This document shows, in pieces, positions 31,598-41,600 of a stretch of DNA of 64,000 nt. Under the pieces are notes generated by a model. The model was not told the DNA's origin. It ran no database searches and saw nothing but the letters and a program-made list of their open reading frames with translations. Position 1 is the stretch's first letter, and each line of letters begins with the position of its first letter. This DNA is from Elgaria multicarinata webbii. Taxonomy: Eukaryota > Chordata > Lepidosauria > Squamata > Anguidae. The stretch is taken from positions 596,001 to 660,000 of the forward strand of contig NC_086180.1 of the NCBI RefSeq assembly GCF_023053635.1. The letters are read 5' to 3'. A program made the translations under genes and the position numbers.

Positions 31598-34500
31598 GCG
31601 GCGGCAGGCCCAGCGGACTACGAGGACGAGGAGCTGGACGAGGAGCTGATGGGCGCCGGGGACGAGCCCCGGGCCTGGACCCCGCAGGAGAAGTCCCTGC
31701 ATGAGGCCCGGCTGAAGGCCAAGGCCAAGCGGAGGCTGCGGCGCACGTCTTCCCGCGACTCCAACCGCGAGTCCCTCTCGGAAGCGGGGGAGCCCAGCCC
31801 CGACCCCAGCAGCCCCAAGGACAAGAGCCATGACCGCAAGTCCCGCATGGGCAAGGGCCGCGGCCTGCCCAAGAAAGGTACTGCGGCCTCCACTCCCGCC
31901 TGGGCTCTGTGTGTGGCCGCCTGGCCCCTGGCCCGGCCTCGCCTCCCCCGCTTAGACGGCGGCTCCTCCCGCCGGCCGCAGGGGTGGCTGCTGCGGTGGG
32001 GCTGGTGGGCTGCTGGCGTTATGAATTATTAATATTGATATAGCGCCATCAATTTTCATGGTGCTGTGCAGAACAAAATAATACAAAATACAAAACACGT
32101 TTTCTCTGCCTCTAGGTGGTGCGGGGGGCAAAGGCGTGTGGGGCGCGCCGGGCGTCATCTATAGCTACCAGGAGCCTGACGCACGGGACCCCAACTACGA
32201 CGAGGCTGCGCAGGTACTCTGGGGCCGAGGGAGCTCTTCCCAAACCGTTGCTGGACATCCGCCCGCCTGTGCTCTCTTCCCCACACCCCACCCCACCCCA
32301 CCCCACCCCCGTTCCACTCCTCCGTCCCCGCAGCTGCTCTCCTGCCGTTCCTCTTGGCCAGAGCGGAGCAGGGGCAGCCTCTGCAGGTGGAGCTCAGGCG
32401 CTCCTTGCTGGCATGCCCTCTGGAGCCGTTTGGTGTCAGTGGTGGGGAGGCGGGTGGTGGAAGGCCGCTTGGACCCCCACCCCCCGCTGAGCTGGGTCAG
32501 GACAGCCAGCCAAGCAGAGGCAGGGTGCCAGGCGGGTCTTGCTCCCTCGCCACAACAACGGGCAGGGGTCCCCACGGCCAGGGACTGCCCCTCCCATCGC
32601 CAGGAGGTGCTGATGTCTTCCCAAGGTCCAGCAGCTGTGGGGGATCTGGGGAGGAAGTGGGCCGTAGAAAGCAGGCAGCATTTTGGAGCTAGGGGCAACC
32701 CAGCGATGGAGGACGTGCCAGAGCTGAGTTAGGGGCCCTGAAGTGAAAGCAGTGTGAGCGAGAGGAAGCCCGCTGGTGCCCTCCTGCTCCAGCTGTGGCC
32801 CTGAGCCCCAAACCCTGGTCTCCCTGCCAAGTTCCCGCATGGAAAGGACCCTTTGGGGCCTGTGTGGATTGGGCCCCTCGCTGAGGCCCTGGCCCAGTCA
32901 CACGCCCTCTTGGCTCACGGCCCTTCTTTCGGCAGGCGCTGTGTTCCAGGTCAGCTCTGGGGCGTCTCCTGGGTGGCAGGCCATGGGGTGGGGGCACTGT
33001 GTGGCACGGCACGTTGCTGTCTAGCACCCTGGGCTCTCCCTAGGGCGACACGGTCTATGCCACGGTGGTGCCTGAGCTGGAGGAAGCAGAGCTGGAGAAG
33101 ACTGTGCAGCCCATGGTGCTGGAGTACTTTGAGCACGGAGACACCTTGGAGGTGGTGGTGCGTACATGAGTGAGCAGGGGAGGGGAGGGGAGGGGAGGGG
33201 AGGGGAGGCACCCGCGTGGCAAGCAGGCTTTGCCCGCCTCTGCAAAGGAGGGCTCCATGGGTTTCAGCAGGGTGACCCAGGGGGTACTGTTCCCCCTGCT
33301 CCTGATGAGCCATAATCTCCAAATTCTCAGCTTTCAGGGTTTTTTGGTGTGTGTGTTTTTCCAAAAAGCAAGTTTCTAGAAGCAAAATGGGCATTTGTTA
33401 TTCTGCCTGTTCATTTTGTGAGAAACTCAACCGTTTCTGCCTTTCAGTGTTTTTATCCAAAGAATGAAGTCATAGCAATCATTAACGCACCTGCTGGGGC
33501 TGTTCACACAACACACTAACCCACTTTGGCCCTGTTCAAATAGCACCTTAAGCCATTGTTAAGTGTTTTGCGTTAACTAACCATGATGGGTTAGCTTGTT
33601 GTGCAAGCTGTGTTTTTCCTAACCATGGTGGCTACATAACCATGGTTTAACTATGCTCACTAACCACTTGCTGCAAAAGGGTTAGCAACCCTAAGCATGG
33701 CTTAGTGTGTTGTCTGAACAGGCCCACTCAGTTGTTGAGTGTGGGTTATGTTGAACCATGGCTTAGCGTGTTGTGTGAAGGTAACATGTTTCCTGCAGGG
33801 TGGATTATCGTGTTGCCTGAATGCAGCCAGGCTGGCTTGTTAACCATGTAGTATAGCTTGTTAACCACCCTGAACAACCCAACAACAAACCGTGGGTTCT
33901 CAGGGTGACTTGTTCGTTAACCCATGTTCAACAAACAATCCACAGTTCAGAACAGCCGCCATGCGATCACTGAGTGTGGGTTAGCGTGTTGTGTGAACTG
34001 CCCTGCTATCTGGGTGTGTTAAGCCTTTTGGGGGGTGGGGTTCTGTTAAAGAAGCCATTGCAGTCTCATAAAAGCAATTTTGAAATCCAGGAGTTTAGTG
34101 TAACTGAACTGTCTATATCAAAAAAGGAAAGGAAACAGCAAGACTGGAATTCATGATCTTTCTAACTCATCTTGTTAATATATTTTTTCTGAGTTCATAA
34201 ATATTAAAAAAAAATACCCTGACAATGTGTGCAGGTAGAGGTCATCGTTATTATACCCATATTGTGGAAGGAAGGGCTGTGGCGGAGAAAATCTGGATTA
34301 CTCCAACCCTGTCAAGTAGCCCGGTGTTTCCTCCCTGGGGGTGAGGGGTGCTTAGAGTAGTGTAAGACTACTCCACAGTGGAATCCAGTGTTGTTACCCC
34401 GTCTTCTGGTGTGTTGGTGTTTTATGGGGCTGTGAAGTAGGTCATGCAGCAGGCCATTTCGTAAGGGCTGGAGGGTTAAGGGAATGCTGGAGTGGGGGTC

Positions 34501-37500
34501 AATAGAGAAGAGGGGGGTCCAGAAGCGCCCCCTTCTCAGCTGCGGCCTGCTTTCTCTCTCGCTCTCTCAGGAGCTGCTTCGTGACCTCAACCTGGGCAGC
34601 CACAAAGCCGCGGTGTCCTCGCTGGCCGTGGCCCTGTCTCTGGAGGGCAAGGCCAGCCACCGGGAGCTGACATCACGTCTCCTCTCGGACCTGGTGGGGA
34701 AGGTGCTGAACTCCGAAGACATCGCTGCTGCATTCGATGGGATGCTGCGGGACTTACCAGACCTCATCCTTGACACGCCAGAGGCCCCGCAGGTTGGCCA
34801 TTGCCAGGCCCTGGAAGCGGGGGGGCAGGCGGGCGGGGGGGGCTTCATGGGCACGGCTCCTCTGGTGCTTGACCCCATCCGTCCGTCCGTCTGTCTGTGC
34901 AGATGCTGGGCCAGTTCATCGCCCGGGCCGTGGCTGACCACGCGCTGCCCCTTGACTTCCTCGAGCGCTACAAGGGGCGCGTCGACTGTGAGCATACGCG
35001 GTGAGAGAGCCGGCCTCCGCTCCCGCGGCACGCGCTCCTGCCCCGTCCCGTGGATTTGCTGAGTGGTAGCATCGTGGGGTGGGTGGGGCTGGGGCATCTC
35101 CAGGCAGGAGAGAATAGCCTCCGTGTGCCACACCGTTGCCCCGGCCGCCCTCTGCCAGGCCTCCCTGACTCTCCCTCCTTCCCTGCAGGGCTGCCCTGGA
35201 TCGTGCTGCAGTCCTGCTGCGCATCAAGCGAGATGTCAACCAACTGGACAATGTGTGGGGCGTGGGGGGTGGCCAGAGGCCTGTCAAGCATCTGACCAAG
35301 GAGGTGAAGAGCGGGGCTGGAGCGGGCACTGTCCGTCCGGGGGAGGCTTTGGTGCCGTCGGTCATAAGTGGGTCGGTTGGGTCATCTGTCTCCGACAGAG
35401 GGCTCTCGTTCAGGACCTGATTTGGGCCAGGTCCCATCAAGGGTTAACTCTGAAACCCGCTTTTGTTGCCAAGGCTCATCAGCCAAGGAAAATAACGATA
35501 AGAGTGCATCTGAGCATGGGCCGAGCCCACCTAGAGCAAGCATGTCTGGCGCGTTTGTGGAAGCCCCGAGGAGCCACCCTGGGCATCCCGATGGAACCCA
35601 AGTCCTAGAATGGCCGAACCCTGAGGTGGCTCCCTAGCTGGAGGGCCTCAGAGACCTTCCATCTCTGGAGCTGGGACTGGCCTGCTGTTGGCCTGAAGGG
35701 CTGCTCCTCCTCCTCCTCGGTGTCAGTCACGGAGCACAGCTCGACGGTCGTCTGCCCTTGGAGCAGCATGAAACAACGCAGGAGGAGAAGCCGGCCTAAG
35801 GAGCATGGGGTGGGCGGAGCGGGTCAAGATGCATGAGCTCCCCTGAGCGTTCCAGGGGAGAGGCAGCTGCCACGTCTGTAGGTTCCACGAAAGGACGAGG
35901 CCTAGGCAAGGCATTGCCCTTAAGATGGAGGCCCGATTATTGAGCAGGGCCCTCGGGACCCTGTCTTTGCGTTAAGGCTTGGTCATGGAATCATAGAATA
36001 GTAGAGTTGGAAGGGGCCTACGAGGCCATTGAGTCCAACCCCCCGCTGAGTGCAGGAATCCACCCTAAAGCATCCCTGACAGAGGGTTGTCCAGCTGCCT
36101 CTGGAAGGCCTCTAGGGTGGGAGAGCCCACCACCTCCCTAGGGAACTGGTTCCATTGTCGCCCTGCTCTAACAGTCAGGAAGCTTTTCCTGATGTCCAGC
36201 CGGAAGAGATTGGGTCTGTTCCGTACTGCTTGGGCACCCAACTTCTCTCTCCCTCCTTCCTGCCGCCCTCTGCAGATGAACCTCTTGCTCCGCGAATACC
36301 TGCTCTCAGGTGAGGTGTCCGAGGCCGAGCACTGCCTGCACCAGCTCGAGGTGCCCCACTTCCACCACGAGCTTGTCTACGAGGTAGAGGAGGGGGGCAG
36401 CGGCCCGGTCTCCTCCGGGCGGGGGCGGGCTGTGCTCTGCCCTGCAAACCGATTCCTTGCTGGTGGCTGGCCAGCCGGCTTCTTGCTCTGCTCCCCGCTT
36501 TGTGGCCCTGAGGGCTCCTAGGCTGACCAGCCACCCAGCCGCCTGGCCTCCACGGCACGCTCAGCACATCTTTTCTCTCCCCCGTCACGCCAGGCCGTGG
36601 TGATGGTGCTGGAGTCCTCGGGGGACACCGCCATCACCATGATGGTGAAACTGCTGAAAGTGCTGTGGGAGACGGGGCTGGTGACCCTGGACCAGATGAA
36701 CCGGGTAAGGGCCCTGCAGCGGGGTCAGGCGCGCAGCGCGGGCGGTTGAGGCCAAGGGGCTGCAGTGTGGGGCCCGGCCGCATCCCTGCAGCACTCCCTG
36801 GGGGAATAATCCCAGGCAGTCCCTCCCAGGGGCCCGTGTTGACCCCTGCCCCCTCTCCTCCCCCAGGGCTTCCAACGGGTCTACAAGGAGCTCGGAGACA
36901 TCAGCCTGGACGTGCCGCTGGCCCACAGCTTGCTGGAGCGCCTGGTGGACCTCTGCTTTGAGGAGGGAGTCATCACCAAGCACCTGCGCGACACCTGCCC
37001 TGCCAGGTACAGCCAGGCCGTGGCCACACCGTGCTGCCGCTAGCTGTGAGAGGGCTGATGGCCGCGGGGTGCCGCCCAGCCGTCTGCATGCTCACTTGCT
37101 CCGGGGGTGGGGACTTTTCAGGGGCTCACCTGGACGATTTCCGAATAGCATTTTTCTGTAGACCACTTAGTTTGAGATGGGGCTGCCTTTGCAGATCATG
37201 TCTTTGCTCTCGCTGCTCCTTCATTTCATTTGTGACTGCTTCGCTGTTCGCTGTACTTGTGAGGGTGAGAATGTGCTGGAGAGTTTGTGGGGGAATGTTT
37301 CAGGTTGGAACGGGAGACGGTGAGTGTCAGTGCAGGGTGTGCGGGGGGGGGGGGGAGGGAGGCAGGCTAGGACTGGGAAGGACTTAGTGACTCTTGTGTT
37401 TGTCCAGGAGAGGGGACGTTGCCCCACTGTTCCAGACCCTAACCTCCCCCCATCTCTTCTCAGGGGCCGGAAGCGCTTTGTCAGCGAGGGAGACGGCGGC

Positions 37501-37515
37501 CAAATTAAGCAGTAA
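31598..37515 (+). CDS. PDCD4-like protein (programmed cell death 4 paralog)
   Basis: Coding exons: 31,598-31,877, 32,116-32,213, 33,044-33,157, 34,571-34,792, 34,903-35,000, 35,189-35,303, 36,276-36,383, 36,594-36,704, 36,867-37,006 and 37,464-37,515. All phases join to 445 residues plus an unresolved N-terminus (human PDCD4 has 469). The basic N-terminal part has KAKAKRRLRRTSSRDS, then GKGRGLPKKGGAGGKGVWG. Two MA3 domains follow (about residues 144-265 and 306-430): EYFEHGD, LLRDLNLGSHKAAV, ALSLEGKASHRELTSRLLSD, LGQFIARAV, LREYLLSGEVSEAEHCL and VPHFHHELVYEAVVMVLES. The aspartates equivalent to human D253 and D418, which contact eIF4A, are present (ILDTPEAP, SLDVPLAH), as is the C-terminal RGRKRFVSEGDGG. 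By family knowledge it would bind eIF4A and repress translation. Human PDCD4 lies elsewhere, so this is a separate paralog. Confidence 0.9.
32025..32100 (-). repeat. L2-type LINE scrap (intronic)
   Basis: TTGATATAGCGCCATCAATT and CATGGTGCTGTGCAGAACAA form a LINE end widespread in reptiles, here 16 bases before the exon at 32,116. Confidence 0.5.
32214..33043. other. Intron of the PDCD4-like gene, (CCCCA)n near its start
   Basis: A CCCCA run lies at 32,285-32,308. No repeats or exons recognised otherwise. Confidence 0.5.
33176..33208. repeat. (GGGGA)n minisatellite
   Basis: About six GGGGA units, 19 bases after the donor at 33,157. A similar run lies at 59,877-59,906. Confidence 0.85.
33528..34020. 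mobile_element. MITE cluster, family C (intronic)
   Basis: The first unit, 33,528-33,724, has ends GGCCCTGTTCAAATAGCACC and the inverse of TTGTCTGAACAGGCC, with TAACCATGGTGG-type interior. Further partial units, with repeated TTAGCGTGTTGTGTGAA, continue to about 34,005. Confidence 0.65.
34026..34570. other. Rest of the same intron, nothing recognised
   Basis: AT-richer sequence, then a pyrimidine-rich acceptor (CTCTCGCTCTCTCAG) ending at 34,570. Confidence 0.5.
35304..35986. other. Intron of the PDCD4-like gene, nothing recognised
   Basis: No repeat or exon identified in this part of the intron. Confidence 0.45.
35987..36204 (-). repeat. CR1 3' end (intronic)
   Basis: ATGGAATCATAGAATAGTAG through GGAAGCTTTTCCTGATGTCC, a reverse CR1 3' UTR and ORF2 end; it stops 72 bases before the exon at 36,276. 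Confidence 0.9.
37007..37463. other. Last intron of the PDCD4-like gene with poly-G run
   Basis: A run of about 13-14 G bases lies near 37,342. The rest is unassigned. Confidence 0.5.
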
Positions 37516-38467
37516 CAGCATGCTTCAACCCCCCCTCCCCCCACCAGTGATGCCTCCAGCCTACCCAGGCCTGTCGTCCTCCATGGAGAGGCCACGAGAC
37601 CCTCTGAACACGCCCCCCCCCTCCAAACCAGTGCACCCAGCAGGCGGGGCTGGTCCGTCCTCGCCGTGCTAATCACTCCCACATCTGGGCTGGGAGAGGA
37701 GGGAGACGGAACGTGGGCAGGGAGGGGGGTCGCTCTCTCAGGCCAGGCCCTGCCGCCCGGGGCTCGCGCTCCCCCTCCAGCCTCACTACCCTCACCACAG
37801 GGATCTCAGGAAGCGAGCGGGGATAGAGGCTTGGGTCCCGGGCCTGCTGGGATCGGAGCAGTCATGGGCTCCGGCTTGGAATCGTTCCTGGCCCTGCGGG
37901 CTCCCATGGCCACGGACTTCCTCCTGACACGTTCAGCCCTTCCTGCATCTCCCCCTGCCCTCCCTCCCCCCTCTCTCCCTCCCTGCTCTCAGCCCTGAGG
38001 TGTATTAAGCAGAACCTACGGTGCTTACATCAGTGCTTAAATCGAAGTGCTGATGCAGGTCCCTTCCCAGTCCATGGGGTGGGGGCAGCTTGAATAGAAG
38101 AGGCTCCCCTGTATCCAGGACTGCCCCTCCCACCCTCCTGCCATGCCCCCTTGCGAGCAACGGGCTCGAAGCCCACCTTGCTGAGAGCTGGCTGTGGCAG
38201 GACGTGGGCAGGGCAGCTCCTGGAGGAAGCGGCAGCTGGGGTGCCTTGCTAGGCAGAGGCCTGTATCTGCTCCTTTCGCGGGAGACAGGGAGCATCTCAG
38301 GGTATTGGGGGATCGTCTCTCTGGACAGTTCTAACAGGCTTCAGCGAGGCGGCAGAGGGGTGGGGGTGGCGCATGGGGAGCAGAAGCTTGCGGGAAGAGA
38401 CTCCAGCGCAATGATGTGATGTCCTTGAAGGCAAAGGTGGGGAGAGATGGATGACGGCTGGGGGGGA

Positions 38468-38479
38468 AATAAAAATAAA
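38468..38479 (+). terminator. Polyadenylation signals of the PDCD4-like gene
   Basis: Two overlapping AATAAA hexamers (38,468 and 38,474) follow the stop codon by about 950 bases of presumed 3' UTR. Confidence 0.6.
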
Positions 38480-38499
38480 ACGTTCTACCAGAAGGACAC

Positions 38500-39416
38500 A
38501 GGCGGGTCTTGTCTCTTCCTGGGAAGTCATTGCACAGAGTCGTGGTGGCAAATGCCGCTCGATGCGCGGATGGGCTTTGCGCTTCCTGAATTACGCAATG
38601 GGTGGGTGGGTTGCTTTGCCATCCAAGAAGGCACCAGGAACTCTGCCTCTAGGCCTGGTCATGGGAGGATACTTGTCAGGCTACAAGAGGGCCAGAGAAG
38701 AAGCACCAGCAACCGTCCCTCACAGCAGCCAGCAGAGGACAGAAGAGAAGCTCAAAGGGAGGCGGCTTCCAGTGTTCCCCAGGCAAGAGCTTTGGCTTCA
38801 TAGAGCTCCCCTCCCCCTCTGAAAAAGTGCCCTTGACCAGGGAGACCTAGGGACACGGGGAGGGACGGGCTGGACCCGCCACCCAAGCTGACTGAAGCGG
38901 GGAACCCCTCTTGGCCCCCTTGGGAGAGCTGCCCTGGCTGCGTCTGGGCCCAAGTGAAAGTGCTCGTTTCAACCCTTCAAAGCCCCAAAAGGATGAGGAG
39001 AGCTGGGATGATGCTGCCAGGGCAGCCATGTCGCTGCACATGGAAGTCCCAATCGGAGGCCTTTGCGTGGGCCCTGCGCTGTGCCAGAGGAGGCCAGCTG
39101 CCCCTGGGGGGGGGGGTCCCAGCCACACCCACCGCGAGAACACTTTGCTCCCCATGGAGGCTCTGCTGCCCCGATCTTCCTAACCAGGCCTCTTGTTCAA
39201 TGAGTGCCCATTGAGTGGCCAAAATGCCTCCACCATGCAGACGATGAGGGCCTTGGGAGAAAGAAGACCACCAGAAACTGCCCCAGCCCAGCCGCTACTG
39301 ATGGGCAGCAGCAACTCTGGAGTTCCACGCTGGGAATTGAGCCTGGGATCTTTGCAAGACAGCAAAAAACACCCCAATGCGGCCCATGTGTGCTCTGTGG
39401 TGGGAACCTGGTGGAG
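38500..39416. other. Intergenic, nothing recognised
   Basis: This is where MRPL53 might be expected by synteny, but no fitting exon was seen. Confidence 0.45.
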
Positions 39417-40320
39417 TCACTGAATAGTAGAGTTGGAAGGGGCCTCTAAGGCCATCAAGTCCAACCCCCTGCTCCACCTTTAAACATCCCTGACAGCCGC
39501 CTCTTGAAGGCCTCTGAGGGAGAGCCCAGGACCTCCCTAGGCAATTGGTTCCATTGTTGTACTGCTCTAACAGGAAGGGTTTTTTTTAATGTCCAGCTGG
39601 AATCTGGCTTCCTGTAACTTGAGCCCATTATTCTGTGTCCTCTGTGTGACAACCTTTCAAGTATTTGAAGAGTGTTCTCATGCTCCCCTCAGTCTTCTCT
39701 TCTCCAGGCTAAACATGCCCAGTTCTTTCAGACTCTCTTCATAGGGCTTTGTTTCCAGACCCCTGATCATCCTGGTTGCCCTCCTCTGAACACGCTCCAG
39801 CTTGTCTGCATCCTTCTTGAATTGTGGAGCCCAGAACTGGATGCAATACTCTAGATGAGCCCTAACCAGTGCTGAATAGAAAGGAACCAGTACTTTGCAC
39901 AATTTGGAAGCTATACTTCTATTAATGCAGCCCAAAAATAGCATTTGCCTTTCTTGCAGCCATATCGCACAGTTGGCTCCTATTCAGCTTGTGATCTACA
40001 ACAATTCCAAGATCCTTCTCGCTTGTAGTATTGCTGAGCCAAGTATCCCCCACCTTGTAACTGTGCATTTGGTTTCTATTTCCTAGATGTAGAACTTGGC
40101 ATTTATCCCTATTAAATTTCATCCTGTTGTTTTCAGCCCAGCACTCCAGCCTATCAAGATCACTTTGAAGTTTGTTTCTGCCTTCCAGGGTATTAGCTAT
40201 CCCACCCAATTTGGTGTCATCTGCAAATTTGATAAGCGTTCCCTGCACCTCATCCAAGTCATTAATGACAATGTTGAAGAGCACTGGGCCTAGGACTGAG
40301 CTCTGTGGTACCCACTCATT
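39417..40320 (-). repeat. CR1 LINE 3' part (about 0.9 kb)
   Basis: Minus-strand CR1 covering the reverse transcriptase end (MLFNIVINDLDEVQGTLIKF, KFADDTKLGGIANTLEGRNK) through the C-terminal domain and 3' UTR. It is less truncated than the other fragments and retains the segment deleted from the 4459-9098 copy near 8360. Confidence 0.9.
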
Positions 40321-40334
40321 GCCTCTCCCCCTCC

Positions 40335-40545
40335 CAATTTATTTATTTCATTTCATTTCTATACCGTCCAATAGCCAAAGCTCTCTGGGCGGTTCACAAA
40401 AATTAAAGCCATGAAGAGCATAATAAAACAACCAACAATTTTAAAAAACAAATACAAGATACAATATAAAATGCACGAACAGGATAAAACCACACAGCAA
40501 AAATTGATATATGTTAAAATATGAAATTAAAACAGCAGAGTTTAA
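40335..40545 (-). repeat. L2-type LINE 3' tail
   Basis: ATTTATTTATTTCATTTCAT then ACCGTCCAATAGCCAAAGCT and CTGGGCGGTTCACAAAAATT, the same tail as at 9857 but longer. It abuts the CR1 copy. Confidence 0.6.
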
Positions 40546-40559
40546 GTTAAATTAGGTGT

Positions 40560-41600
40560 TAAAATACTGAGAAGGGGCTGGCTGCCCCCCTCCACCAGAG
40601 CCCTCCCACCCGCGGCCACGTTCTGCTGCGCCGCCCCCGACAAGGCTTCAGTCCGCGACAGGCGCTTTGGGTTGGTCTCCGAAGACCCCCGAGGGGAGAG
40701 GGTCTTCCCACACCAGGCCTTCCCCTGCGCGACTGCGGATGGGACTGCGCGCTTCCTCCGCAGCACGTTGGGAGGGGGGGGGCAGAGAGGTCAGGGACTA
40801 CACTTTCCAGCATGCATCGCGGGGAGGTGGTGGCTTCTGCGCGAGGCGCTCGGGGCATGCTGGGAGATGTGGTCCGCACGGGGGCGGGGCTTGCGAGACG
40901 CGTGGAGCCCCGCAGGCTGGAGGGACACGTCAGGGCAGGGTGAGCGGGGAGGCGGGCGCGGGCGCGGTTGCCGCGGCGACCCCCAACCGCGGCGACTCTC
41001 GCCGGGCCGCCCTCGCCCGCTTCCCTGGGTACGGGGCCTCCCCGTCGGCCTGGCATGGCCGCGGCGGCAGAGGGGCGTCCGCGGCTCGGCCTCCCGCCCT
41101 AGCCAAGGGTTGGGCTGGGCTGCTGCCGGGAGCCCGCGAGCCCGTTCTTGCGGCAGCGGCAGCGGCCGCGGCCTGACCCGTGGCTTCTCGTGCGTCCTGC
41201 AGGTGCGGAGAGAGAGGCAGCCATGGGCCGCGAGCGCAGGCGGAAGGCTCCCGAGGGGCCCCTCCGGCCGCAGGAGAAGGGCGCCCGGGCGGCGGGGCGC
41301 AAGGAGCGGCCGGGCGGCGTTGGCGGGGGCCGGCGGGCGCGGCCGGGGCTGGGCCAGGTGTGCGCGCTGCTGGCCCTGGCCTCGGGCGCGCTGGGCTGCG
41401 CGGCCTTCGCCTACAGCCTCTACGGCCGGTGGCGGCTGGCGGCCCGCGTGCTCACGCTGCACCCGGCGCCGCGCAGCCTGGAGCCCAACAGCAGCAGCCC
41501 CGCCGTCGCGCCCCGCCTCTTCTGGGGCTCCTACCGGCCGCAAGTCTACTTCGGCATGAAGACCCGCAGCCCCCGGTCGCCGGTGGCAGGTGAGCGGGGC
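40560..41600. promoter_or_regulatory. CpG island, MOGS promoter
   Basis: CpG-dense with GGGGCGGGG near 40,880. Repeated GCATGCTGGGA-type elements (CATGCTGGGAGATGTGG at 40,857, CAGCATGCATC at 40,809) resemble the Staf/ZNF143 ACTACA-CATGC promoter motif (ACTACACTTTCCAGCATGC at 40,798). The island runs into MOGS exon 1. Confidence 0.65.
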
